A stretch of DNA of 64,000 nt from Ornithinibacillus massiliensis (lineage in GTDB: Bacteria > Bacillota > Bacilli > Bacillales > Amphibacillaceae): positions 62,001 to 126,000 of the forward strand of contig NZ_JAGXBY010000004.1 in NCBI RefSeq assembly GCF_018310345.1, in the 5' to 3' direction. The stretch's first letter is position 1. Every line of letters starts with the position of its first letter. Shown piece after piece: positions 9,511 through 17,803 of the stretch. Under the pieces are notes generated by a model, which worked only from the letters and a program-made list of their open reading frames with translations, was not told the DNA's origin and did no database searches. A program made the translations under genes and the position numbers.

Positions 9511-10154
9511 TGACAAAATGGATTGATATCACACAAACACTTACAAACGACATGGCTCACTGGCCAGGGGATCGCCCTTTTACATATGAGGTTGCCGCAA
9601 CGAAGGAACAAACTGGCTCTGCTAATGTCGGAAAAATTACGACAAGTGTTCACATGGGGACTCATGTTGATTCTCCATTTCATTTCGACAATGATGGAAT
9701 CACTATGGAACAAATTCCGATTGAGACGTATATAGGTAAAGCAAAAGTAATCGATGTAAGTTCCTATCATACTATTACCCCAGAAGTATTAAGGGACTAT
9801 AATTTAGAGGATGTAGAACGTTTATTACTACACACTTCTTTACCGAATAATCCAAAGCGCTTTCCTGAAGAAATCCCGTTATTAGATCCAAGTATCGCAG
9901 CCTACTTGGCTAGTAAGGGTATCCTATTACTTGGAATTGATATGCCTTCTGTGGATCCAATAACTAGTAAGAGCTTAGATACACACCATGCTCTCTATAA
10001 ACACGGCATCCATATTCTAGAAAATCTTATGCTTGATAATGTGTCCCCAGGCTTATATGAATTGATCGCCCTACCACTACGTATCGCTGGGGCCGATGGC
10101 AGTCCAGTAAGAGCGGTAATACGTCCTATCAAGGGGGATATGGCAAATGCGTGA
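9510..10154 (+). CDS. kynB: arylformamidase (kynurenine formamidase)
   Basis: A 214-residue cyclase/hydrolase-family enzyme that hydrolyses N-formyl-L-kynurenine to kynurenine and formate. The family's metal motif appears as [14 protein letters not shown] (H-x-G-T-H-x-D-x-P-x-H). [11 protein letters not shown] is the second conserved block. The start ATG shares one base with the kynU stop and is served by AGAGGAG; a GTG one codon earlier is possible. Its last 8 bases overlap kynA. The overlaps on both sides indicate a tightly coupled operon. Confidence 0.95.
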   Translation: MTKWIDITQTLTNDMAHWPGDRPFTYEVAATKEQTGSANVGKITTSVHMGTHVDSPFHFDNDGITMEQIPIETYIGKAKVIDVSSYHTITPEVLRDYNLEDVERLLLHTSLPNNPKRFPEEIPLLDPSIAAYLASKGILLLGIDMPSVDPITSKSLDTHHALYKHGIHILENLMLDNVSPGLYELIALPLRIAGADGSPVRAVIRPIKGDMANA

Positions 10155-10995
10155 AGACTACATTTGGGACTTTTATTCTGATGACTCTGGAGCATATACT
10201 GATTTTAAAGAAAAAATGACATATGGTGACTACTTACAGCTCGAAACATTACTAGACAGTCAGAAACGACTTTCTGATCATCATGATGAGATGTTATTTA
10301 TCGTCATTCACCAAGTAAGTGAGCTCTGGCTAAAGTTGATGATCCATGAAATAGAGGCTGCAACAAATGCTATTCAAAACGGAGAGTATCAAGCAGCTTT
10401 TAAGATGCTTGCCCGCGTATCGAAAATTCAAACTCAAATTATCCATGCCTGGGATGTCCTCTCAACCTTAACACCAGCTGAGTATATGGAGTTTCGTGGA
10501 TTTTTAGGTAATGCATCGGGTTTTCAGTCCTATCAGTACCGGCTAGTTGAATTTGTTTTAGGCTATAAAACACCACATATTGTAAAAATCTATGAAAAAG
10601 ACCCTGTTTTACATAAACGACTAAAATCAGCCTTTGAGGCTCCTGGCCTTTATGACGTATCCATACAAGCACTGGCTAAAGAAGGCTTCCACATTAATCA
10701 AAGCATATTAGAACGTGATTTTTCCAGCAAATATCAACAGGATCCAACTGTTGCAGATGCGTGGTTAGAGATATACCGTAACAAAGATACCTATTGGAAC
10801 CTTTATCAATTGGCAGAAAAACTCGTCGACATTGAAGACTGGTTCCAACAATGGCGATTCCGACATATGAAAACAGTCGAACGAATTATTGGGCATAAAA
10901 CAGGAACCGGCGGAACATCCGGTGTTGGTTATTTAAAAAAGGTGTTAGATCATTATTTCTTTCCGGAATTGTGGGAAGTGCGAACAAAGCTATAA
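10147..10995 (+). CDS. kynA: tryptophan 2,3-dioxygenase
   Basis: A 282-residue heme dioxygenase that opens the indole ring of L-tryptophan to give N-formylkynurenine, the first step of the pathway. Typical segments are [30 protein letters not shown] (substrate-pocket His and Arg-region helix), the [17 protein letters not shown] block and the C-terminal heme-ligand region [21 protein letters not shown]. The length agrees with bacterial TDO. It starts within kynB after AAGGGGG. No anthranilate-degrading genes or NAD-synthesis genes follow, so anthranilate is either excreted or used elsewhere. Confidence 0.96.
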   Translation: MREDYIWDFYSDDSGAYTDFKEKMTYGDYLQLETLLDSQKRLSDHHDEMLFIVIHQVSELWLKLMIHEIEAATNAIQNGEYQAAFKMLARVSKIQTQIIHAWDVLSTLTPAEYMEFRGFLGNASGFQSYQYRLVEFVLGYKTPHIVKIYEKDPVLHKRLKSAFEAPGLYDVSIQALAKEGFHINQSILERDFSSKYQQDPTVADAWLEIYRNKDTYWNLYQLAEKLVDIEDWFQQWRFRHMKTVERIIGHKTGTGGTSGVGYLKKVLDHYFFPELWEVRTKL

Positions 10996-11126
10996 TAAGA
11001 AAGGTTCACGGCGACCGGAGCTAGACCTTTGATTCAATTGTAAAAAGCTTAGAATGCCCTTCACTAGTTCCTTATTTCGGATGCCTAACGTACTCCATCG
11101 AGCACCTATAGAGAGGATTTACACTA

Positions 11127-12251
11127 ATGGAATTCACCATTAATAACAATTATTTTAGCAAGGCTATTACAGAAGTTAGTCACGTTGTTTCTTCAAAGGC
11201 TACGCTTCCAATTTTAACTGGTATAAAAATGGAAGCAAAACCAGATTGTATCATACTTACTGGTAGCAATTCAGATATTCTTATTCAACGAACGATTCCA
11301 CAAATCATTGATGGAGTACAGGTGCTAGAGGTTCATTCCATTGGTAGTATAGTGGTTTCAGCAATATATTTGCGTGAAATAATCAAAAAATTACCACGTG
11401 ATATAAAACTGACCTTATCCGATAATCATTACATCACAATCCAGTCTGAAGATATTATGACTAGATTGAATGGAATCCGTGCGGAAGAGTATCCTCATTT
11501 ACCAATGATTAATCAAACGAACCGGATCAGGATTTATAGTGATAAATTAATAGATGCCATTAAGAAAACTGTTTTTGCTGTTTCTAGGAGTGAGACAAAA
11601 CCAGTCTTAACTGGCGTAAATCTATCTTTTAAACAGGATGAACTAATCTGTATGGCAACCAATTCTCACCGATTTGCACTATGTAAGCTGGGAATAGAAT
11701 CGAATGTAACTAGTTCCTTTACCGTGCCAAGTGCCGCTTTACAAGAGGTAACCAAGTTATTTCATGCCAATTCTATGATGAATATCATTGTATCTGAAGA
11801 TTATATGTTGTTTAAATCAGATAACCTCACTTTGTATTCCAGACTAATAAAGGGGCATTATCCTGATATGACAGCTTTAATTACACAGTCATCTAAAACT
11901 AATATTACTGTGGACACCAAGCAATTATTACAGGGAATTGATAGAGCTTGTTTGTTTGCAAGTGAAAGGAAAAACAATACGGTCCAACTAACTATAAATC
12001 ATAGCCAATTAAAAATCTCTTCTAAATCTACAGAAGTAGGAAAAATAGAAGAAACGCAAAAGATTGGGCAATTAAGTGGCGAGCAACAAGTAAATGTTAC
12101 TCTCGATGGAAGTTATGTAATAGATGCATTAAAAGAAATGAAAGAGGATGAGGTAAGTATTCGTTTCAATGGCTCTATGCGTCCTGTCATATTGGAACCA
12201 GTAGGAAATACCTCTCAGATTCATCTCATATCTCCTGTAAGGACACATTAA
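11127..12251 (+). CDS. DNA polymerase III beta subunit (sliding clamp) paralog
   Basis: A 374-residue protein with the three-domain DnaN plan: VSHVVSSKATLPILTGIKM in domain 1, the GIRAEEYPHLP junction, FAVSRSETKPVLTGVNLSF and ATNSHRFALCK in domain 2, and SRLIKGHYPDM then a C-terminal MRPVILEPVG...HLISPVRTH tail in domain 3. It is not next to dnaA, recF or gyrB, so it is probably a second, accessory clamp of the type known in the Bacillus cereus group. Start ATG follows GAGAGGATTT. An IS1595 remnant lies immediately after it, suggesting an accessory, possibly acquired, location. Clamp specificity for particular polymerases is unknown. Confidence 0.92.
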   Translation: MEFTINNNYFSKAITEVSHVVSSKATLPILTGIKMEAKPDCIILTGSNSDILIQRTIPQIIDGVQVLEVHSIGSIVVSAIYLREIIKKLPRDIKLTLSDNHYITIQSEDIMTRLNGIRAEEYPHLPMINQTNRIRIYSDKLIDAIKKTVFAVSRSETKPVLTGVNLSFKQDELICMATNSHRFALCKLGIESNVTSSFTVPSAALQEVTKLFHANSMMNIIVSEDYMLFKSDNLTLYSRLIKGHYPDMTALITQSSKTNITVDTKQLLQGIDRACLFASERKNNTVQLTINHSQLKISSKSTEVGKIEETQKIGQLSGEQQVNVTLDGSYVIDALKEMKEDEVSIRFNGSMRPVILEPVGNTSQIHLISPVRTH

Positions 12252-12276
12252 ACAACTAGATACTGGATAAGTAGCG

Positions 12277-12519
12277 TTTTTTAAAGAAGTCGTTCAGTTT
12301 ACAGCAAATACAATTATTCAAAATGTTAATAACTATCACAGCCGTCTTAAAGGTTAGATTAACCGTTTCAATGACGCGACAACAAAATACCTCCACCATT
12401 ATTTGGGTTGGTTTAAATGTTTGGACATCATCAAACATCGTAATGACAATACAACTGTTAGTAAGATGCTTATTGATAGTAGTTTATTCTCAACTAAGAT
12501 AACGTATAAAGAAACTTAG
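12277..12519 (+). pseudogene. IS1595-family transposase remnant (C-terminal part)
   Basis: Eighty-one codons in one frame read as the C-terminus of an IS1595-type DDE transposase, including VNNYHSRLKG and the INRFNDATTKYLHHYLGWFK block, which match the family's YHSRLKxWI-FNGVATKYL pattern. A TAG at 12355 replaces the conserved Trp codon, and everything N-terminal of about residue 200 is missing. It is a dead fragment directly after the dnaN paralog. No terminal inverted repeats were recognised. Confidence 0.75.
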
Positions 12520-12551
12520 GGCATTAAGTTATGGGAATCAGGAGAAATGGT

Positions 12552-13061
12552 ATGCGAGAGAAAAAGGTTCGAGGAATTAAACGGAAGTCTTATAAAATGA
12601 TTGAACGAATTAAAGAAAATACTTTGGAGTTTCCAACAGAATTTTTCAATGGTTATTGGCATCTACACCTACCAGTTGCTCAGGACTTTATAAGTTCCAA
12701 AAAAACACCAAAAAAAATCAAACGATTATGCATTCAAACATTATTGGATAGAGCTGAACATCTAATGGGTTTGAAGCCAAATGACAAAGAAATTTATCGA
12801 GTAGTAGTTGCAGTTGATTTACCTGATTTATGGGGTTCGCAAATTATTGTATTTAAAGGTGACTCCCATTTTAAAGATTTCTTTAACAGAAACGACGAAT
12901 ATCAAAAGTGGCTTCATCTATCTGATGATAGAAACATTCAAATTGAATGGAGATTATCTGTTCCTAACGATTTGAAAATATCGGGTTTTAAAGAAGTAAT
13001 TACTGATGAAGATGGATACCACTATGAGGGTGAAATTTGGTTTATCGGCGATTTAAAATAA
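12552..13061 (+). CDS. DUF3916 domain protein
   Basis: A 169-residue protein with the DUF3916 core: FPTEFFNGYWHLHLPVAQ, KKIKRLCIQTLLDRAEHL and VVAVDLPDLWGSQIIVF. No catalytic residues are known. The ORF opens seven codons earlier, but the only good ribosome binding site (AGGAGAAATGGT) precedes the ATG used here. The family is scattered in Bacillaceae near mobile DNA and occasionally near contact-toxin immunity genes. Here it stands alone between an IS remnant and a large palindromic repeat. A function cannot be assigned. Confidence 0.75.
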   Translation: MREKKVRGIKRKSYKMIERIKENTLEFPTEFFNGYWHLHLPVAQDFISSKKTPKKIKRLCIQTLLDRAEHLMGLKPNDKEIYRVVVAVDLPDLWGSQIIVFKGDSHFKDFFNRNDEYQKWLHLSDDRNIQIEWRLSVPNDLKISGFKEVITDEDGYHYEGEIWFIGDLK

Positions 13062-13066
13062 ATATA

Positions 13067-13356
13067 AAGAGGCCCGGGACATAACTAAAAGAATTAAATG
13101 TATAACCGAATAATACACGATACTAGCTCCGGAAATATACGTAGACTCCTGGGGAGGTTAGGCATAGGTGAGACCCCTAAAGAAGTAGCACGAGGAGGCT
13201 AAGGCAACCGCCCGGCGGTAAAGAAGACACTGCGAGGTTCTCTCGAGCAGATGTCGCCCCTGTGCCGGAAGCAACCGCAAGTATATTTCGGAGCGGGGTC
13301 TTTGCGTATCATTCGGTTTTTCCTTTAAGATAAATCCTTTTGTCCCGGCCTCTTTT
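13067..13356. repeat. 290-bp palindromic dispersed repeat (Bacillaceae type)
   Basis: Outer arms AAGAGGCCCGGGACA and TGTCCCGGCCTCTT pair with one bulge. Inside them AACCGAATAATAC pairs with GTATCATTCGGTT, and CTCCGGAAATATAC with AGTATATTTCGGAG. The middle holds GTAGACTCCTGGGGA and CGAGGAGGCTAAGG, the hallmarks of a GC-rich repeat common in Bacillus-group genomes. It has no open reading frame. It fills the gap between the DUF3916 gene and a second hairpin element at 13399. A shorter relative lies at 42399-42500. From 13491 to about 13620 nothing further is recognised. Confidence 0.8.
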
Positions 13357-13398
13357 CTTAATCAAATAAACAACAATATTGTTTAACAGAGCCTATTA

Positions 13399-13490
13399 AT
13401 TAGAGAAACTAACACATTCGTTCGTCTTTTATCGAATGTGTTAGTTTCTCTAATGCTGACGGAAAAGTTATTTATACTTCCCTAGCTGAA
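13399..13490. repeat. hairpin repeat, family B, copy 1
   Basis: A perfect 22-bp stem (13399-13420 with 13433-13454, ATTAGAGAAACTAACACATT core) closes a 12-nt loop TTCGTCTTTTAT. It is followed by TGCTGACGGAAAAGTT and TTTATACTTCC. The same hairpin plus tail recurs at 47049-47135 and, without most of the tail, at 50619-50690, so it is a dispersed element and not a gene-specific terminator. Confidence 0.75.
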
Positions 13491-13621
13491 AGCAAATAAA
13501 CACTGGAAAGAGACGTATGGACTGGGTTGAGGTAAGGGGATTCTCACTCGCCGCAGATGCTCTGAGATAGACATGGCTGTTACGATATGCATGCTAAAAT
13601 TAATATTTTCTTAACTAAAAA

Positions 13622-13660
13622 AGAAGATCCTTAAAGCAAAAAGAGCTTTAAAGATCCTCC
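13622..13660 (-). terminator. terminator of the 13648-14322 gene
   Basis: An imperfect stem (AGGATCTTTAAAGC with GCTTTAAGGATC) read leftward is followed by TTCTTTTTTAG. The right arm overlaps the last codons of the gene. Confidence 0.65.
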
Positions 13661-14322
13661 TCAATCCGAAATAGTACTTTGTACTTTTGTTCATCAAATA
13701 AATCGGTAACATGAACTCGTTTTCCATGACCAAAAATAACCTCTGCATCGGTCATCGCGACTACCATTGCTTTTGTATTTTGCTCAACATCTAAAAAGAC
13801 ATCTCCAACAACTGGTTTTACGACATCTTCATCACTGTCGGTTAGGTACGTTATCGATTCATCTTGAATTTGCTGCTCCTCCGGTACTAAGCTTTTATCA
13901 TAGTAGGCAATTTCTTGACTAGCATCCGCTTTACCAGGAACCATTACAACGTATTCATTATGTTTTACACCATTATCCCTAGTTGTCACAACATTACCGT
14001 CTTCCACACTAGCCACTTTTTCAATAGAATTTAAAGAATAATGGTCTAGTAAATCTGGTGCAGGCTTTGTAATTAATATGTAATCACCAGGATTAGGTCG
14101 TCTACTCTCGTCAATCGTGTATCGTTTTCCATAGAAAATAAATGTATCATTATGCTTTGGCTTATATAAAGTAATCTCATTAGCGCTTGTTAGGACTTGT
14201 TTCATATCTTTTAGTCGATATAAATGGACCGACTTTTTAAACATCGGTTTTACCGTATAAACTTTGTGCAATTCATTTTGATAAAAAACAAATTGACCTT
14301 TCCGAACCTGAAAGAGCTTCAT
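13648..14322 (-). CDS. hypothetical protein, beta-rich with repeated SH3/KOW-like segments
   Basis: A 224-residue soluble protein with no signal peptide or membrane segment. It opens with MKLFQVRKGQFVFYQNELHK, followed by alternating short beta strands such as GQFVFYQNELHKVYTV, DTFIFYGKRYTI, GDYILITK and GDVFLDVEQNTKAMVV. This pattern suggests several small beta-barrel units in tandem. An acidic linker (about residues 150-175) separates the last unit. I do not recognise a named family beyond conserved Bacillaceae hypotheticals. It is monocistronic, with its own terminator and an AGGAGGAAAA ribosome binding site. Confidence 0.6.
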   Translation of the reverse strand: MKLFQVRKGQFVFYQNELHKVYTVKPMFKKSVHLYRLKDMKQVLTSANEITLYKPKHNDTFIFYGKRYTIDESRRPNPGDYILITKPAPDLLDHYSLNSIEKVASVEDGNVVTTRDNGVKHNEYVVMVPGKADASQEIAYYDKSLVPEEQQIQDESITYLTDSDEDVVKPVVGDVFLDVEQNTKAMVVAMTDAEVIFGHGKRVHVTDLFDEQKYKVLFRIEEDL

Positions 14323-14413
14323 CAGATTTTCCTCCTAAAATTATGAATACAATTTAAAATAACTATTCTTATCTTTTGTCACATGATAATATTTAAACAT
14401 ACTATCAACAAAT

Positions 14414-15475
14414 TCAACGTACATTCTTATCCATATGCACGAATGGTAGGTCAGTATCCACTTTCCCTAAAATCCGTTTTAAATTTATTTGCTCTCCATT
14501 TAACCATTTTCCAAAATCAAAGATGATAGGTTCACGATCTCCACCTAATGCAAACCATGCTTTTAATTCTTTTGGAAAATAAGCAGAAGTATGTATTGTT
14601 CCAGACCAGTTTTTATATTGGTTTGAAAATACTCCTTTATCGGAATCATTCATCATTCGAAAAGCTTGATAGGCATTTGTTACACGGTGTTTCTGCGTTT
14701 CGATGGCATCCATTCGCTTATAGGAATCTACTAAATGATGACGATTTTCATGTGTCATGATTTCGAAATGATTCGTACAAACATTCGATCTGCGAACCTC
14801 GGTTCCCCGTGGTGTCGCCTCTACGATAAACGTTTCTCCAGACTTATCTAATACAATATAACTGAAGCTATGACGATGTGGGACTTCCTCCAACATATCT
14901 ACTGCCTCTTCGACCGTTGCGCAATTTTCCAGAACCATCCTGCCAATCATATTACAAATAAAACCGTCGCCTGGTTTCTTACGATGCATGAAATTATAGC
15001 CAAGGCTTAGACCTTTTTCATTCATTCCATCCATTCTTCCGGTAATCCTTTGCGAGGGACCAATGACAGCATAGCCTTGATCGGTCGGTGAAAAAATCGT
15101 ATACCTTCCTTCATATGTTTTAGGATGATAATCATAATTGCGTATCATATAATCTGTATCAGTAAAAATAGAACATCCACTTCGCTGATAATGTAGTCGG
15201 TATCCGCCAAACTCACGTAGCACCTCTTGCATATCCCATTGTAATGCGTCACGTAAACCGAGTAGCTCTTCCCAAATACCTGGTGCAAATGGAAGTATTG
15301 CTTCCTTTACTTCTTGTTCTTTAATAATAAAATGAGCTCTACGTATTTTCCAAATTCGTCTACGATTTTCGATGATTAAAGAATCTTTTAGCATCTCACC
15401 CTGTTTATAACCAAATTCATAATGGGTGCCACGGAATTGAATTAAGTCGCTGTAAATTTCCTTCAATTTGATCAT
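14414..15475 (-). CDS. C45 family autoproteolytic acyltransferase/hydrolase
   Basis: A 353-residue Ntn-hydrolase of the acyl-CoA:6-aminopenicillanate acyltransferase (AAT)/peptidase C45 family. FRGTHYEFGYKQGEML is the conserved N-terminal block. RSGCSIFTD carries the Cys expected to become the N-terminal nucleophile after self-cleavage, and IRNYDYHP with GLSLGYNFMHRK follow. Members hydrolyse or transfer acyl groups on amides; the natural substrate in Bacillus is not known. It lies downstream of the ABC-F gene on the same strand with a 50-bp gap, so read-through is possible. There is no signal peptide, so it should act in the cytoplasm. Confidence 0.85.
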   Translation of the reverse strand: MIKLKEIYSDLIQFRGTHYEFGYKQGEMLKDSLIIENRRRIWKIRRAHFIIKEQEVKEAILPFAPGIWEELLGLRDALQWDMQEVLREFGGYRLHYQRSGCSIFTDTDYMIRNYDYHPKTYEGRYTIFSPTDQGYAVIGPSQRITGRMDGMNEKGLSLGYNFMHRKKPGDGFICNMIGRMVLENCATVEEAVDMLEEVPHRHSFSYIVLDKSGETFIVEATPRGTEVRRSNVCTNHFEIMTHENRHHLVDSYKRMDAIETQKHRVTNAYQAFRMMNDSDKGVFSNQYKNWSGTIHTSAYFPKELKAWFALGGDREPIIFDFGKWLNGEQINLKRILGKVDTDLPFVHMDKNVR

Positions 15476-15525
15476 CCTTTTATGGAAATAGGATAGAATA
15501 TAAACTCTATCTTGTGAAGCTTTTC

Positions 15526-17400
15526 TTACTTATTTTTATATTCTTCTACTAAAATGGATAGCTCTTCCCAGCGTTCCATCTTCTTGTTCAATTCTTCTTC
15601 AACCCTTTGCTGTTCGGCAAATAGTTTCTGGACCTTCTCCGAGTCACTTCCAGCTTCTAAAATGCCTGCTTCCAGCTCGGTAATCTTTTCTTCGAGTGCT
15701 GCGATTTGATCCTCGATTTCGTTCCATTCTTTTTGTTCCATATACGAAAGCTTCTTTTTTTGCTTTGGCTTCTGTTCTGCTTTTGTTTCTCTTACTTCCC
15801 TTTTTGCGGTTACCTGATGCTTCTCCAAGTACTCACTATAGTTACCATAGAACGGGCTTATTTTACCTTTTCCTTCAAAGATTAGTAATTTTTCAACGAC
15901 GCGATCGAGAAAATACCGATCATGGGATACCGTTATCACAACGCCAGGAAAATGGTCTAAATATTCTTCCAAAACACCTAATGTTTGAATGTCTAAGTCG
16001 TTTGTCGGCTCATCTAGAAAAAGAACATTTGGCTCTGTCATAAGTACCTTCAATAGATATAGGCGCCTCTTCTCTCCACCGGATAGCTTGCGAATATAAT
16101 TATATTGCTCAGACCGTGGGAATAGAAAGCGTTCTAGCATCTGTTCTGCCGTTATGACATCTCCTTCTTTTGTATGGATGACTTCAGCCGTTTCCTTTAT
16201 AAAATCAACTACACGCATCTCACCATCTAGTTCTTCTTCCCCTTGGGTATAATAGCCAATTTTCACTGTATCACCAATAATTACTTCCCCATGATCTGGT
16301 AACAATCGCTTGGCCATTACATTTAAAAGAGTTGTCTTTCCTGAACCGTTTGGTCCGATAATACCGATACGGTCACCGGGAATAATAAGCTGGCTAAAAT
16401 GCTGTATTAGCTGTTTTCCTTCGGTTGTTTTAGCTATATCCACTAACTCGATTACCTTTTTACCTAATCGAGTAGAACCAACCTGGAACTCGACATTGTT
16501 TTGATCTGTATGAAAGGTCTTTTCCTTCATTTCATGAACGCGATCGATTCTAGCTTTTTGCTTTGTTGTGCGTGCTTTAACCCCTGCTTTTAACCAAGCT
16601 AATTCACGCTTTAGAATATTAGCATGCTTTTGTTGATTGCTTCGCTCTAATTCTTCTCTCTCTGCCTTTTTCTCTAAGAAAATCTCATAGTTTCCTTCAT
16701 AAGAATACAAATTTCCCTTATCCAGCTCAATTATTTTATTGGTTACCCGATTTAAGAAGTATCGATCATGGGTAACGAGTAAAAGCGCTCCCTTAAAGCT
16801 CTGTAAGTATTTCTCTAACCACTCTACAGTTTCATTATCGAGATGGTTGGTTGGCTCGTCCAGAATCAATAAGTCAGCTGGCTGAATTAATGCTTTGGCT
16901 ATCGCAATCCGCTTACGTTGCCCTCCGGATAATTCGGTAACCTTTTTATTAAAATCGGTAATACCAAGCTTCGTTAAAATAGTTTTCGCTGTTGTATTAG
17001 CTTCCCAAGCCTCTAACTCATCCATCCTTTGTTGGACTCTCATTAGTGCTTCCTGGACTTTCGTATTCTCTGGATCCAGTTCTAACTTCTGTAGCGCCTT
17101 CTCGTACTCACGCATTACCTTCATAATGGCCGCTTCACCATAGTAAATTTGTTCGATAACGGATAGATTCGGATCTAATTCTGCCTCTTGTGGTAAGTAC
17201 TCAATCCGGTAATCCTTAGGATATTGAATTGATCCGGCATCTGGTGAATCAAGACCTGCAATTACTTTTAGAAAACTAGATTTTCCTGTACCGTTTACAC
17301 CAATTAATCCAATACGATCATGTTCTGTAATCGTATAAGATATATTTTCAAATAAAACCTTATCACCATAAGATTTATGTATATTTTCAATCGTTAGCAT
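15526..17400 (-). CDS. ABC-F family ATPase (Uup/YfmR-like)
   Basis: A 624-residue soluble protein with two ABC domains and no membrane segments. Domain 1 has GVNGTGKSSFLK (Walker A), LSGGQRKRIAIAKAL (signature) and LLILDEPTNHLD. Domain 2 has GPNGSGKTTLLN, LSGGEKRRLYLLKVL and VLFLDEPTNDLD. Between them is the P-site tRNA interaction motif linker, and residues 545-624 form a C-terminal coiled coil typical of Uup/YfmR. ABC-F proteins bind the ribosomal E site and rescue stalled translation or protect against antibiotics. The coiled-coil tail and size fit the housekeeping YfmR/Uup group better than the drug-resistance group. Confidence 0.92.
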   Translation of the reverse strand: MLTIENIHKSYGDKVLFENISYTITEHDRIGLIGVNGTGKSSFLKVIAGLDSPDAGSIQYPKDYRIEYLPQEAELDPNLSVIEQIYYGEAAIMKVMREYEKALQKLELDPENTKVQEALMRVQQRMDELEAWEANTTAKTILTKLGITDFNKKVTELSGGQRKRIAIAKALIQPADLLILDEPTNHLDNETVEWLEKYLQSFKGALLLVTHDRYFLNRVTNKIIELDKGNLYSYEGNYEIFLEKKAEREELERSNQQKHANILKRELAWLKAGVKARTTKQKARIDRVHEMKEKTFHTDQNNVEFQVGSTRLGKKVIELVDIAKTTEGKQLIQHFSQLIIPGDRIGIIGPNGSGKTTLLNVMAKRLLPDHGEVIIGDTVKIGYYTQGEEELDGEMRVVDFIKETAEVIHTKEGDVITAEQMLERFLFPRSEQYNYIRKLSGGEKRRLYLLKVLMTEPNVLFLDEPTNDLDIQTLGVLEEYLDHFPGVVITVSHDRYFLDRVVEKLLIFEGKGKISPFYGNYSEYLEKHQVTAKREVRETKAEQKPKQKKKLSYMEQKEWNEIEDQIAALEEKITELEAGILEAGSDSEKVQKLFAEQQRVEEELNKKMERWEELSILVEEYKNK

Positions 17401-17429
17401 AGCATGAGCCCTTTCTTGCCTCTCAAAGA

Positions 17430-17609
17430 TTAATTTGATTTTTTTCTATTACGAATTATCTCCTTAACTAAAAGTACAACTAGTAATAGAAGCCAGGATG
17501 TTACTAAATAGAAAATCATTTTACTCATTTGGTCCATATCCTGAACAAAAAATACCATTCCAACCCAAATGAAGGCGATGATCAAGATTTGGTAAATTAA
17601 TGGTTTCAT
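17430..17609 (-). CDS. small two-helix membrane protein
   Basis: A 59-residue protein with two hydrophobic helices (about residues 5-23 and 31-49) joined by a short polar turn, and a basic C-terminus EIIRNRKKSN. The ATG used here follows CAGGGGG at 8 bp; a TTG two codons earlier is poorer. It lies just upstream of the ABC-F gene and may share its transcript. The family is not recognised. Confidence 0.6.
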   Translation of the reverse strand: MKPLIYQILIIAFIWVGMVFFVQDMDQMSKMIFYLVTSWLLLLVVLLVKEIIRNRKKSN

Positions 17610-17803
17610 ATTCAATTCCCCCTGTTACAATCCTATGTATAAGTTTACATTACTACAGGATATTTTACCATTTGTTCGGTGAAGTTCGAGTTCCAGAACA
17701 ATATCTCATTACCTCAGTTGAACAAGCTGTGAAGAATCCACGTGATTATCCGGCTTATTTCGTACATAATATAGGTAACATGTTTATAATGGGGGGAATT
17801 TCA

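Noticed and set aside
12256..12438. Leftward 60-codon open frame
   Set aside because: It is the reverse strand of the IS1595 transposase remnant.
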